Source: Epiperipatus broadwayi
Lineage: Eukaryota; Onychophora; Udeonychophora; Euonychophora; Peripatidae
Assembly: GCA_028023455.1 (NCBI GenBank)
Contig: JAQFVV010006430.1
Coordinates: forward strand, 62,001-126,000
Reading direction: 5' to 3'
DNA: 64,000 nucleotides
The position numbers and the translations under genes are program-made. Below the pieces are notes generated by a model. That model saw only the letters and a program-made list of their open reading frames with translations, made no database searches and was not told the DNA's origin. Shown here one piece after another: positions 34,871-47,874 of the stretch. The stretch's first letter is position 1. Each line of letters opens with the position of its first letter.

Positions 34871-35423
34871 ATTATATGTGTGTTTAAAGACATGGCAGTA
34901 TTATGTGGTAGTTTTGTTATATAAATTTAGTAGGGGATAATATTTTTATGCCATTGAGAATGTACCATTTCCTGAGTGGTGACAAAACAGACACTTTATT
35001 TTATATATATAAAGGTAGTTACATATTATTTAAAATTCAGGACTAATATAAAGTATAGTGATTAACATTTGCAGACATTTTTCTATTTACATTCAGTAGT
35101 AGTATTGGTTTTAAGTTTCAAAATAACACATAATGAAAGGTTTTTTTAAAATCACAAATCAATACCTTATAAATATTAAAAAAATGAAGACATTTTATAT
35201 AAGAAAAAGTTTTTCATTTAGATTTTTTAGTGCCAACTTTAGCTTTAGTCTAAAAATATATATTATTAACCCTTACATTACCACAAATCATTGTCATGTG
35301 TTGTAACCGTATATTTTGAGATGCAATATAACAACTGCCTTGTTGAAAGGTTTTATTTTCTTCAGTGCATGAGCAGTAAAACTAATTATTATTAAATGTT
35401 AATGACTTTTTTTTCATAAACAG
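34871..35423. other. AT-rich intron DNA
   Basis: Nothing recognised. Confidence 0.55.
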
Positions 35424-35545
35424 GATTGATTACTCTGGTTGGCACAGGGTGGCACTACTGTATGAAGAGTTTTGCTTTGTTTATTAACAATTATGTGCTA
35501 GTATCAGAGATAGTGATCATATCAAGTTTAGTGGTTTGACTTTTT
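35424..35545 (+). repeat. Family 1 repeat, right-arm fragment
   Basis: GATTGATTACTCTGGTTGGC ... GAAGAGTTTTGCTTTGTTTA ... AGTGATCATATCAAGTTTAG corresponds to the right arm only. The core is absent. Confidence 0.75.
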
Positions 35546-35599
35546 CTCATCTATTCCAAAGATAAATTTGAATTTAATTTTTATTTCAATCTATTTTTT

Positions 35600-35692
35600 T
35601 TCCATGTGTCAAAGCATTGACTGGAAAACAAACCCCAGCCAGCTACTTGGAAGGCAGCTATGCTAATCACAAAGTTACCAATGCTTGACATT
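35600..35692 (-). repeat. tRNA-Gly(UCC)-like SINE fragment
   Basis: On the minus strand: AGCATTGGTAACTTTGTGAT, TAGCATAGCTGCCTTCCAAG, then a decayed T arm and the family tail CAATGCTTTGACACATGG. It matches the copy at 10604 in anticodon (TCC) and the copies at 985, 17885 and 42150 in tail. Confidence 0.7.
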
Positions 35693-36539
35693 TCAATATA
35701 TTTGTAAATAAAATAAATATAAATAATCAAGACATCTTCTTTCTTTCATTTATGTTAAACATGACAGCATTTTGACCATAGGAAAACCTCAGTAAGTAAT
35801 GTAAAAACATTTAATAGTCTAACATTTTTCCTTATGTAAAAACAAACAACATTGAAGTTGACGTATTATTTTTTTAGTTATAAGACTACAGACAAATAGA
35901 ATCACTCTATTTTATATATGTATTGTACCAGTCCAACCTCTTGGTCATTTACACTAACCTTATACACGCTTTGAACATGAAATGCATGTTATGCAAACGA
36001 GCAATGATTGTAGATATTCAGTTAGATACTATGATTTATTATTTTCTCAAATTGCATCCTAAAAAAAAATTATTACATTCATGCCTTTGAAAGGTCTGGT
36101 TTATTAAGACCTTTACATGCCACCTCTAGAAAAAATTGCTCCCTCCCCAGAGGGATATGATTGCATAATTTAAATTAGGGTTAGTCCCTTTTTACTTAAT
36201 AAAATCAATAGAAATATGGATGCTGTACTCAATAAATCAATAGAAAGATGGATGTTCTAATGAATTATTCTTGGTCCCGATAAAGATTAATCCCAGACTA
36301 GCTCATCTACTCTTTATCTCAGGAAAGTGGTGTGTTGCTTAGCTAACAAAGGAGGATAAACAATAAGACATTTACTAACTACACAGCACAATGTTAAAAT
36401 TTTAATATTATATCACCGTATTTATTAAGCCCTTGATTATCTTATAAGATTACAAATAAATAAAAAATATATAAAAATATGAAACACACAAAAGAAATAT
36501 TAATTAAAACCCCAACTTCATAATTTTTAAATAATTTAC
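35693..36539. other. AT-rich intron DNA
   Basis: Nothing recognised. A GC-richer patch at 36110-36170 has no identified family. Confidence 0.5.
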
Positions 36540-39500
36540 CAAATGGGATAGGGTGGTCTGAGTTTCACCTTCACTTGCACACCCTAAAGCATTATATGGG
36601 ATCGATTATTCTATATGGGATTACAATATATATGGGCCATGGTGGGTACATGTTTCATAAAATAACTCTCTGTTTCTTTTTTTTTATGAATCTAATAAAG
36701 ACTTCATTATTATTTGATATAATCATTCCACCGCAAATTATAATATTTGAATATGGAGAGTTCCTCAATCGATCCTACATGTAGCAGATTACTGAAAATA
36801 GGGAACTAATATAAAAACAAATCCATTTACTTCTGTTTCTATATATATATCCACTTATTTTTATTATTATTATTATTATTATTAAAATGATCCTGCACTT
36901 GGCGAATAGAATAAATTTATATGAATGGAAATGAATTCATGGTATGTTATGATGTAGTGAATCCTGCACGTGGTGGATTAACCAGATAAAGAAAGTTATT
37001 TATAAATGAATTGCACACCCTCCATGGCCATTAAATTATATGGGTAGGTAGATTTGATTACATCTTTTTATGTAGATATATTCTTAAAGAAAAGAAAATT
37101 TGTTAATTGTATTCTAATCCTGCATGTAGCGGATAGCTGTTTAATAAAACAAGACTAAAGTGGGTGAAAAGGCAAATGCCTATCACCTGCACATATATAA
37201 CTTTAAGAGTAAATCTACCTCCCATAAATCTTTGATCTAAATCATTTACGACATACTAAAATTTATCATGGTAAGTGAAATATTCTATTGAATCACACAT
37301 ATAATTAATAAAAAAAATTACTGATTAAGTATATATAAAGGATTACATAATTCAACACTATCAAATTATAGATATAACAATAAAAAAAAAATCATTAGTA
37401 AGAAATATTTAAATAAAACAACAACAAAAAAGTATTTAGAAATATAAATGAGTTTACTTCCCGAAGGCTTCATTTTCTCCAGGCTGAGGGCTTTTGAAGG
37501 AGATACATAAACCACGAACAGGTGACTGTAGGAATCTCTTCCAAGGATGGTTGGAAAAATTGTTCGCAGACAGCTATACTTTTTATGGACAGATAGTCAC
37601 ATAACTTGGTGGCAACATCGGTTTTGAGTAGTGCAAATACACCGAATTGGGTCCTCTACTCCATGTTTGCTTGGACAATATGAATCAGTCTTGATTTCAT
37701 TCTTCTCATTATGTTAGGCTGCACTTTGGATTTAATTTATTTTAACTGCGTTCTCTTGATCTTCATGCTGTGTTTGGACATCTTTGGTTTCTATTTCAAA
37801 GGTGTTCCAGTTAAGATTGTATGTATCATTGAAATTGTTATACTATTTATTTGAATAATTTGCAATATCTGTCCATCGAATCTCTTTCTTTTGGCTTACT
37901 CTTTCCTGGTCACATCCCCAATTTCCTTATATATTTCCATTTGCAATTTTACTTTTTAGGATTGGATATGACTACAGCTTGCTATAACTTTTAATTCTGC
38001 CCCTTGCTCAGCACTATTGCTTATTCTTGCTTTCTTTTCTAAATTGCTTCTCGAAATTTTCTGCTTGGCCCAAATGAATCGAATTAATTTCTCATTTCTT
38101 CCCAGCCAGCACTCCGTAGACAAACATTAAAAATATCTTAATGTCTATTACTTTTGGTCAGCATGTTTCAAAACTCAACTATATGTCTTTCTCACTCCTT
38201 GAAAAAAAAAATCAAAAGTGAATTGAATGCCCCTATATCACCTGATCAGCATTTATATATCCCCACCATTACAGGGTCCCCTCTACAAACTATTGCTTTT
38301 ATGATTTTAATTAGTTTAATTAAAACTACTTTGTCTTATCAATTGTTTTCCTATCTTTTTAAATCTATTTGAGCATTTTTTTCAGACCATTGGTGATTCA
38401 CATTCCAATTCCATATTTCTTTAAATTAATTTTTATTCTGCAGGGGTCAAGCAGAATGACCATTCATGTGTTTTTACAATTTTCTCTAAAACATTATAAT
38501 AAAAGAGAGAAGTCACTGACTTGCCTGCGGTCATTAAAACTACATTCTAACAAAACAAAAAAAAAAGAATTTTTATAAAGATTACGTGTTGTAAAAAGGT
38601 TAACATTATTTTTAAATTTTTGTACATAAATTTATTTTCAGCATGCAACCCAAAAACAAAAATACACATCAGAATTTGATAATTTATAATAAAACATATT
38701 TAATTGCTGGGTTATTTACATTTAAGTTTCCCAGTATAAATTTATATCCCCTCCACCATATCAAAACTGACACATTTATAAAACAGAAAAAATATATGTT
38801 TCACTCTGGTGTATTTAAAGTATATCATCACCATTTACCTTCTTTTTTAATTTAATTATGTGTGCAAGAGAAGAGAAAACATTCTTGCACAGACCAAACC
38901 TTTTTTATATATATATTTTATATACGTTTATTTAGGCTGCAACTATGCTTGCAGCCATCTTTGTGCCTGTCGTTTAAGACTGACTGGCACAGTATAGATG
39001 TACTGCTTAAGCCCTTTCTGCTTATTATTACATTTACTATTTGAAATATATAAATGTTGATTATATACTTACTCTCATACTCAGATACACATAAGTGTAT
39101 ATATAAAAACTGTAACGGTATGAAAAGTCGAGCTGCTTTAACCTAACCTAGAGATGCAGGTAAAGGGAGTTTGAACATCACCTACTCCTCCAGATTGCTA
39201 CTGACTTACTCCTAAACCTTACTAGAATTTAATCTTAATGTATGCCCAGTGATCAGGGAGAGATAAGACCACAAAATAAATTTTAACAAGTAGATATATA
39301 TAATGACTAGATTTATATATGTGTGTCACACAAAGAAAAACAAACAATACTACAGAGTTTTAATGATAGTGAATGACAGACAAAATAAATTTTTATTAGT
39401 TATGCTAGCAAGATTCTACAAAGTTTCACTGATTGAGCTGCAGGTTATTACCCTACAACCATACTATATACGAAAAATCCCTTTTTGTGTAATAATCATG

Positions 39501-41300
39501 AGGGACAAAGTTTATATTATAAATTTTGTTAAAAAAATAGAATATTTTCAATCAATGGGTGGGTTACATAACTTCAAGAGAGTGGCATCATTCATTAACT
39601 CTATGGAGAGATCACATGTCAATAAATAGATGGTTAAACCCCACTAAACACATTTTGGACATGTTTAAATCTCAGCCCTCTACTAATGACTAACAACGAA
39701 TTAAATAGTGACCCCAATGAAAATTTCCAGCTATGATTGAAGCATTTCAATAATATCTTGAGAAAGATTTCAAAATAAATATAAATATACCATATTGTGT
39801 CCTAAGGTGATAGCATAATGTGGGCTGTGAGTCTCAAAATCCAGAAGTAACCAAGAAGCTAATACAAGACAGAATAGCACTCCATCTCTAAATTGGGTTA
39901 AAGTAAAAGGAATACATTTGCTAACTGCTTGAACCAGATTCAAATACAGAGTTTTATTGCTTATGTCCAGTTACATACATTGAAATATCAGAGATAGATA
40001 TGAGATCCAGAATTTTTATTTATTTCAAGGAGATCCCTATGCAGGTATATTAACCTAAGCATACTTGGTAAAAGAGAAACACTCAATAATGCTGAGACAC
40101 CCACAAATCATCCAGTGCATGATATCATCTAAATACAGCCAAACAACCTTTAAATTTAAAAAAAAAAAGAAACCCTCTGCAAAAAAATATATATATAAAA
40201 TGTTACAAAAGCTCCACCACTGAAAATCCCCAGAAAAGTAATAGTGAATTTCCCTTTTGAAAATTTACATCACTTAGTTGAAGTATACCCTATCAACCCA
40301 CAAAGCCAAATGGTATTTATAAAACTTTAATATATTCATTTTGTCAAATGTATACTCTCTTATTACAAAAGAATAAGTGGGAATGTTTATTTTATTTCAC
40401 GCTCTTTAAAATAGAATTTTAAATTCCCAACCCTTCATTGACTAAAAAATAAAGACATCAAATAGGATCTTTCCTTTATATATATATATAAAACAAAACG
40501 CTAAATTAAAAATCTTTGAAATTTTATAATAGGATCTTTTATAATTATACGAAAGAATCTTTAGCAATTAAATATTAATTCTAAGATGGGATTTGCGCTT
40601 TCTGCAAGTTGCTTTCTCTCCTTCTAAAGTAAAATGTAAACATAAAATAAATTCTTAATTACAGGTGCATAATGGCGGTAAGTTAAGTGACCCATTTTCA
40701 ATTAAATTAATAAGAATTATTGCCACCATAATGCGAGAGAAAACACCACCAATTACAATATTTTAGAAAGAAAAAAAAAAAATTGATGAAAAGACGCAAA
40801 CATATTATTTTCAAAAATATATATGTAGATAAATAGAATAATAAAGCAGTTATTTAAATTTACATTGAGGAAATGCAAAAAAATATTTCAAATCATGGAA
40901 TAGTTACCGGTAACTAAAAGGTTGGTATTAAAATGAAAACCATAGATGTTGCATGGCAGTCCTTTTTGATTCTTGATGTTTATTTCATGTTTTTCATGGA
41001 AAGAATTAATTAATACAGGGTAGGCGTCATCGGGCATTTTTCTTGAGTCTCTGGCTGGCTCACATCTTTATGACTCCAGTTTCAGGAATGGGCAGGAGAG
41101 CGAAGGCAAAGAAACTACCCCCACATTTCTGTAGGGTAACACAGTTCTGGGTTTGAATACATGTAGAGCATCAAACTACAACAATAATACAAAGGCAGCA
41201 AGCAGGATTTCAAAAATAAATTTCTTTTTAATAATTTTCAGCTGACTGCTTCTAAAAAATTCTTAATATGAGATCTTCAGCAGACGTCCAAATTGAAGAA
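36540..41300. other. Unassigned stretch, possibly an old LTR-type insertion
   Basis: Base texture differs from the flanks: fewer simple repeats and several short pyrimidine-rich open frames on the plus strand (38154-39629) without recognisable motifs. ATCCTGCA(T/C)GTAG-like strings recur at about 36770, 36890, 36961 and 37122, and once more at 60969. This links it to the sequence right of the LTR element. Boundaries and nature are unresolved. Confidence 0.3.
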
Positions 41301-41604
41301 CAAAAGAAGTTTTTTACTTATACGCTTTTTCAATTATATTTTTAATTAAACAACTTATTAGTAGCCCATTGTTTCAAATTTTTCTCTGTTATCTATTTTC
41401 TTTTAATTAAAATTTTTCATAAAATAATTGCATTAATAATGGTTCTGTTTAATTATGAAAATTTATCTTATCTATTTCTGCTATATTTAAAAAATAGTTA
41501 CAGCTAAAAATTTAAATTTTGTATAATTTATTTCATTGATTTATTTTTTTAAACACTTTCCTTCTTTAACTTACATAATTATTTGTGAAGATGATAGTTT
41601 ATTT

Positions 41605-41675
41605 TAAGAAAAGAACATACATTCACTGTGGTTGGACTTAGGGTCTTAGCTAGTCCACAGTGAATGGTGAAGCCA
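41605..41675. repeat. Small inverted repeat
   Basis: CATTCACTGTGGTTGGACT faces AGCTAGTCCACAGTGAATG with a short loop; origin unknown. Confidence 0.75.
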
Positions 41676-41697
41676 GCATATATATATAAAATATATA

Positions 41698-42025
41698 TTT
41701 TGCGGGTTCATCCGTGTTAAAAACTTTTAATATTAATATACTGACGTTTCGACTTGGTCACACAAGCCATCCACAGAGTTGTAAAAGGTAGAAAGACGGT
41801 TGTAGAGGCGCTACAATCACTGATTTGAATAAAATGTTAAAATTCCACCAATAGCAAAAATGTTAAATTTAGGAATGTTTTTTAAAAAAATCTTTCTAAA
41901 TAGGAGGAAGTTTACATGTATCATCTCGCTTATTGATACAATCTGGCCTTTTAACACGGATGAACCCGCAAAATATGTATTTTATATATTTAACCCGTGC
42001 AAATCTTCGTTTTAACATATATATA
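41698..42025. repeat. Family 3 (Penelope-like) termini in inverted arrangement
   Basis: TTTTGCGGGTTCATCCGTGT at 41698 is inverted as AACACGGATGAACCCGCAAA at 41955. The left side continues into ACTGACGTTTCGACTTGGTC and CACAAGCCATCCACAGAG. About 150 bp of unrelated sequence lies between. The right end reads TTTAACCCGTGCAAATCTTC, as at 28870. No coding sequence is left. Confidence 0.7.
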
Positions 42026-42147
42026 TGCACAGCTTCAATATATATATAATGCTACTATACAGTGACTGACAAAGTATTTTAGATATTGTTCTTTATGTAA
42101 ATATAGTGGGCAATAAAAGACAGCCTATAATTGATTGCTAAATAGTT

Positions 42148-42232
42148 TTGATGGCCGAGTGGTCAGCACAGCTGCCTTACAAGCAGTAGTCCCGGATTCG
42201 CTTCCCGGCTGATACTTTGACACATGGAAAAA
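42148..42232 (+). repeat. tRNA-Gly-like SINE fragment (UAC at the anticodon position)
   Basis: TGATGGCCGAGTGGTCAGCA, CAGCTGCCTTACAAGCAG, GTCCCGGATTCGCTTCCCGG, then tail TGATACTTTGACACATGG and a run of A. This is the best-kept copy, with recognisable A and B boxes. A terminal A-rich stretch suggests retroposition. Confidence 0.75.
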
Positions 42233-42452
42233 AAAATAGAACTGATTAAAAAATAAGGGTCAACATTAAAGATTTATTATAAATTATACACACAGACACA
42301 CATATATAATATTGACATCAACAACAAAAGATAAGTAGATGAATAAATAGTAGATAAAAAGGAAGATAAGTAAATAGATAGATAGAGAGTGGAATGATAA
42401 GTTATTAATTAGATAAATAAACTACTAAATATTATATAAGACTATAATTTAC

Positions 42453-42623
42453 CTGCCATATAACCCCACCCAGAAATAAGGCAAAGCGTTCCAAGTTTAG
42501 GATCTGCTTGACTTTCAATTAAACAAGCAGGTTGAACATACTGTCCAAAACGAATTCCTTTTCCCTGTTTAGCTTTTATCTTCATTACAACTATATCGTA
42601 ATCATAATACGTGGGTAATCCAT
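42453..42623 (-). CDS. Trypsin-like serine protease, exon with catalytic Asp
   Basis: 171-bp exon, flanked on the minus strand by a T-rich tract ending TAG and by a GTAAAT donor. Both edges are phase 1. It reads in one frame through YYDYDIVVMKIK, which holds the catalytic Asp (position 102 in chymotrypsin numbering; usual form 'DIALLKL'). It continues to VQPACL, whose Cys corresponds to Cys122. That Cys usually bonds to a Cys in the propeptide or an upstream domain, suggesting a two-chain or mosaic protease. The exon ends with TLCLISGWG, the conserved 'C.(I/V)(S/T)GWG' strand with Cys136. An insertion relative to pancreatic trypsin (about KAKQGKGIRFGQY) is typical of larger invertebrate S1 proteases. 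The annotation rests on splice sites plus family motifs because no long ORF marks this exon. Confidence 0.93.
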
Positions 42624-42909
42624 CTAAAAAAAGTAAATTGTTTAGGTTATTTATTTATATATAGAGAAATATATATTTATAATATTTCGTATTATAAAAT
42701 TAAATTATTTTAGGTTTAAAAAATATAAATTGAAAATAGTTTAATTTCTACAAATGTTTGAAAACATAATTTTCTTTAATTTCAGAATCATATAAATCTA
42801 CGTTTTCTATGAAGATAGACAATTTGTTATCTGAAACTTATCAGAAATTAATAAAACTTTTATAGTTTAATCTATTAAAATGTATTTTTTGATCATTTTC
42901 TTGTGTATT

Positions 42910-43270
42910 TGAAATAATATATACACAGAGTGTTGCAGTGAAAAGTTTACCAGTGACTGTTGTCTCTTTGCAAATGCTTGTAACCTATCTCTTAATCTGC
43001 GCATGCGTTATGTAGTGAAATTGTTTAGCTATTCATAAGAAAAGTGTTAAGGTGCTTAACCCATGATGGAACAATATGCTAAAATTAAATTTTATTTTAA
43101 ATTAAAAATACTGAAATATTTGAAATGAATCAAACTTTATTGAATAGGAAATCCATAAGTGGTTTGCAAAATTTTGCAATGGCAGGAAAAACATTAAAAT
43201 TACAGTGACTTGGGAAGATATGAAACACATTGTTTTGTTTAACCATGGAGGTTAATCAATTAATCAAATA
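42910..43270 (+). pseudogene. Mariner-like transposase N-terminal relic
   Basis: From ATG at 43066 the translation starts MEQYAKIKFYFKL. It then continues, with frame changes, as TEIFEMNQ, KWFAKFCNGRKN and VTWEDMKHIV. This echoes the mariner N-terminal pattern 'EQR..IKF.FKLG..A.ETFEML...W...F..GR'. A CACAGAGTGTTGCAGTGAAA stretch upstream, next to TA repeats, may be a terminal repeat. The catalytic DDD triad region is absent. Identification is tentative. Confidence 0.4.
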
Positions 43271-43935
43271 ATTGTTAGGTTAACCAATGTCTAACTGGCT
43301 CAATATGGTATAATGTTCGTAATACTCCGTGCAAGTAATGCAATATCCCAACCGATAGTTCTTGGTGGGGGTATTCAAGTTAGTATTCCAGTGAGCCTAG
43401 TTGTTAATATGTGCATAGGAATTACTAATAAGAATCACATTAGTTGTTAGTTACAATGAATACTCCAGCAATTATTATTTTTATATGTATGTGTAATATT
43501 ATAACGAATCTCTAGCAAATAATTATTATAATTGGAACAATGTTACCGAATACTTCATCCACAATAGTACCATAAATCTACATGCTAGTGACTGCCCCTG
43601 TGCACCTCCTTTTTGTTCTATGTAGTATCATTCATGCATAATTGTAATCAGCCATTAGTATTGCTAGTATATCACACACATTATGACATTTTGTGTTATA
43701 ATTTATTGTATATGTTAGCATTTTGAAGCAGTTACAGTAATTAGCTAAATGATATTGTGATGTAACATATGTGATGATTCAGAAATGGTACTGCAACAAT
43801 TACTGTCCTGCTTTAGTAAACAGCTGATTTATTCTCCCCCAAAAATTAAGCAATCTTTAGTTCTAAGTTGTTTTTTTAACCTATGTAATCCATTTCAGAG
43901 TAGATCTCATTATATACATTAAACCTTTGTGTATT
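43271..43935. other. AT-rich intron DNA
   Basis: Nothing recognised. Confidence 0.5.
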
Positions 43936-43939
43936 TAAA

Positions 43940-44298
43940 AAAAGCCAATAAACATCACATGATCACCATTTCTTATGCTTGCTTATAACAGTTATTAAAA
44001 CATGCAAAACTCTCTATATGTATTGCCCATTAGTGCAAGTCAAAGTAATCAATGGATGCCAAAAGCTTGTGCATAAAATCCCCATCTAGTGCCTACTCAT
44101 CCAATATACTAAGATCTAAGTGTAGTGCTCTCAGATCCCAGGCTCCTCACTGATGAAGGCCACAAGTCAGAAACTAATCTGGGGATATTGGATGAGTAGA
44201 AAAAATATGGGAATTTTATCCACCTGCCTTCTGGCATCCATTGATTACTCTGTCTTGCACTGAGTGGCAATACATATAGAGAGTTTTGCCTGTTTTAT
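43940..44298 (+). repeat. Family 1 foldback repeat, full length
   Basis: Left terminus AATAAACATCACATGATCAC, left arm, core, and right arm ending GAGAGTTTTGCCTGTTTTA. Hammerhead-like fold at 44144-44185. A 20-base change interrupts the right arm (GAAAAAATATGGG). The far right end (complement of the CATCACATGATCAC terminus) is missing. Confidence 0.88.
44144..44185 (+). ncRNA. Hammerhead ribozyme-like fold, family 1
   Basis: TCCTCA/TGGGGA stem I, CTGATGA at 44150, stem II GGC-CACAA-GTC (a G-U wobble keeps pairing) and GAAA. Stem III is weakened (ACTAAT) and the triplet is ATC. Confidence 0.45.
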
Positions 44299-45072
44299 TT
44301 TTAAAAAATATGAATAAAGTTTGAGTATTTCTAAAATCACTTAATAATTCAATAACATGATGGGATTTATAATCAGAAGTTAAAGACTATCATCACAAAT
44401 CCCAAGATAATTAGATATACATATATACATACATTTCACAAAACTTATTAACCTTTTTGAATTTAAAGTGAACAGTAGTGTTTCACATAATAAACGTTTT
44501 CTAAGTGTAGTGCTAAAGTTTTATAAAATTGCTAAAATATCTTAAGTGATAAAATTCAAGTTATTGATTTAATAGTGACAGAAAAAAATGAACTATAAAT
44601 TGTTCTCATATTGCACTGCTTAAAATTTAAAGAGTTTAAATGAGATCTGAAATAGATAATAACAAATAGGGGTGACTGTATAGATTCTGAAATTAATACA
44701 GATTTAAAAGCATCAAAAGGCTAAAAAGCAGATTAATTTGTTTTCATAGGCAAAAAATATTGAAAAAAAAAAGAAAAGAGAATAACTCAAAGTATATTTT
44801 CGCTTTTTATTTGATTTCAAAAAAATGAGAAATGAAATACACTTAACTAATCTCATGCAGATGTTAATTGATTATTTGATTATTAATTGATTATTTATTT
44901 ATTATTTATTTCTTTATTTATTCAGCAAACAACACGTAAAATGCAATAATGAATATTTCATACAAAAAAATCTTGAATGTGGAATTTAAAATATAACAGA
45001 TAAAATAAAAACAAAAACGATATATGTATATAGAAACATAAAATATAACTGTTAAATTATAAAATGTAAGAA
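44299..45072. other. AT-rich intron DNA
   Basis: Nothing recognised. Confidence 0.55.
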
Positions 45073-45074
45073 TA

Positions 45075-45745
45075 TCATCATCATCGTGAATTATCAATTC
45101 ACTGCAGGATGAAAGTCTCTCCAAGTTCAATCCATCTTCTCTGATCTTTAGCTTCTTTTCTCCACAACACCCCTACACACTTTCTTATTTCATCCATCCA
45201 TCTCACATGTTGTCTCTTTCTGGGTTTTTTACAAACTCGTAGAATCCAGTTTAAGATTTCAATCATTTATCTATTATCATCTCGTCTAGCAATATGGCCA
45301 GCCCAACTCCACTTCAGTCTTTTAATTTTTTCAATGAGGTCAGTAACACCTGTTTGTTCTCTTACCCATTTATTGCATTTTCAATCTCTTATTACTATCA
45401 ACATGCACCTCTCCATACTTCTTTGAGTGGTCTGAAGTCTCTGTATTGCTTTTCTATTAAGGTTCCAAGTCTCAGGTCCATAAGTAAGAACTGGTAAAAT
45501 GCATTTATGAAAAAATCAAACACATAGTTATATTTTCTTTTAGTATCAAGTTATTTCTACCAAAAGCACTCCAACCAAGTTTAATTCTATTATTAATTTC
45601 ATCCATTATGTTTCCATCTGTATTAATAATCTGACCAAGATGTTTGTAACTGTTAACTTCTTCTAACTCATCATAATCGATCTTTATTTTCATATTTTGA
45701 GAAAATCCATTAAATATTACTTTAGTCTTATGTCTTTTTATGTAA
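45075..45745 (-). pseudogene. RTE-type LINE, 3' part
   Basis: Minus-strand homologue of the copy at 30440, with (GAT)n end at 45075-45086. It reads TKVIFNGFSQNMKIKIDYDE, SYKHLGQIINTDGNIMDEIN and KLGWSAFGRNNLILK, then frameshifts into the C-terminal WMDEIRK-like segment. The FADD box is just missing. It is broken by several frame changes. Confidence 0.85.
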
Positions 45746-46084
45746 GAATATATGGAGTAGAAATTCCTAATGTTCACTCCAAACCTTCTTGTGATTGCAG
45801 TTATTATTGTTATATAATTATTCATTATAATATATTTCCTGAAAATAAGGGCCATCATTTAGCTTTGCCTATCATGATTGTGAATACCTATAAAAAAGTT
45901 CGCCCACAAACACATTCAACTGATACTTTAGTTAAAAGCTACCAGGCAACTGAAAGGAAAATTCATGATGATTCTTGATGGTAAAAAAAAGCCAGTAAAC
46001 TCATAGTGCATTATTTTCAAAAACAATTACATTATTTGGAAATTGTAAATGATTTAAATAATCTCAGTTTCATATACATTTTTA

Positions 46085-46560
46085 ACCAAGATAATTACAG
46101 CTTGTCTACAGTGAACTTTGGATTTTAATCAAGCACAAAACAAACTAGATTTAAAAATGGACTGGATCATAGACAAAAGTATTGAGAGAAATTATAAAAA
46201 GAACTAATGAATATGAGTTGTCTCATTATGTTTCAGATTTGTAAATTATGAAAAAGCATTTGATTTTATAAGCTCTTTAATGATTAAGACATTGAGTCAT
46301 CAAGGGACAGACCAGGGTATTCTTATATTCTGAAAAATATTTATAAAAATGCAACTGCAATAATTAAATTACATAATGATACTAAGAAGATTAACATTGA
46401 GAAAGATGTAGGACAAAGTGATTCCACATCTCCAAAACTTTTCATAGCAGTCTTGCCAGAAGTATTGTGTGGTTTAAAAGTGAAAGTTAAGGAAGTAAAA
46501 ATAAATGGAGACTATTTGAATTCCAAGAAATTGTAAAAGACTTAGAAAGAGACTGCATGT
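46085..46560 (+). pseudogene. RTE-type LINE, central reverse transcriptase fragment
   Basis: Plus-strand reading gives FVNYEKAFDFI, then a frame change, KNATAIIKLH-like text, IEKDVGQSDSTSPKLF-like text, and KVKEVKINGDYLNS. These match RTE reverse transcriptase motifs 'F(V/I)DYEKAFDS(I/V)', 'KGVRQGDTISPKLF' and 'I.ING.YL..L.FADD'. It lies opposite in orientation to the 3' part at 45075, and together they cover adjoining parts of one RTE protein, so an inversion may have split a single insertion. Confidence 0.8.
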
Positions 46561-47874
46561 GAGATAAATGGATGAATAATATTGAATTTCAAAAATTTTC
46601 CACATTTCACTTTTCAGCAAAAAAAAACTTTTAAATAAATGGATGAAATAGAAAAATATGCTGGAGTAATGTGGATGCCAATAGCAGAAACTGGTCTGGG
46701 GTTGGGGGAATTCTGCAAAGCTTGATAAGAGCTTGTTTAATACATTCAATGGTATAAATATTTTTCAAAAATATTTTAATTAAATTCAAAGAACATTCTT
46801 GCATAAACCTATTAAATAATTTGGGACATTATAAATAAGCTGCTTTTAACTGGAAGTCTTGATTATAGTTAATTGATAATTAATATATAAACATGTATTT
46901 ACAGCAAGAAATCATATCTAAGTGGTATATATCTTCTGAAATGTATATCAGTAATTGCTTTACATCAATATTAAATTAACAATATCAAGCATACTATGAA
47001 TCACCTAAACATTTTTAACTCATGTGGTGTAAGATCTACCACAAATAAATAAATATTCTACAATTCTGTAAAACAGATAAATTAGACATTGTAAAAGTAG
47101 AACAGTTCCCACACAACAATACTATTTTATATATATAAAATTCCTAAATGTTTGTCCATAATGCTATCACTTGATATTCTCGATAAGTATTTCTTTATTA
47201 GAGGGTGTATTTTTTAAGAAAAATAAATTATTATTTGTTCCTCCATTAATAAACTGTAATTTTTCATGAAGCAATTTATGCAAAGAAAGTAATTTGTAAA
47301 AGCAACTGATTAAAAATAAATATTACAAAAACAACACCCTCTCGGTAGGCTGGGCATATTTTTGGATTCCAAAAAAATATGATAATGGAATAAAACTTTT
47401 TTGAAGGAAAAAGTGCTCAAAAAAATATCAGTATGTGTGCTTTTAACTACAGTACAAAACTTAATAGGTATAGTATTTAAATCATGAAGAAAAGGTGATA
47501 ACAGTATATAAATTCATGCTTGAAATATGTTACTATATCGAATCAGAATCAGAACTAATTCATTTTTTATGTTGCACCTCAAGTATTCAATAGTCAATAA
47601 TATGTTAAAAAATACATATCTACAAACAACAAAGATTATACAAAGTATATAATTATCATAAAAAAATCTTTTTTGGCAAATTATGTTTTTTGCCCTTTTC
47701 AATATGTCTCCAGAATACTATGATTTAAAGTACATACAGTGACATCTATATCAATACATGAAAGAAGACAGACAAACAAATGGATTTTCAACATGATCTA
47801 TTATATAATATTTATGCAATCATATTACAAAATTAACTTACTATGCAAATTGAATGGATATGTAGCCATGCATA
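46561..47874. other. AT-rich intron DNA
   Basis: No gene recognised. Short open frames on the minus strand at 46474-46749 and 47514-47702 have no motif and are composed of AT-rich codons. Confidence 0.5.

Noticed and set aside
36575-39629. Series of 60-108 codon plus-strand frames as a multi-exon gene
   Set aside because: No recognisable domain, no consistent splice phase and AT-driven codon composition; treated as unassigned DNA.
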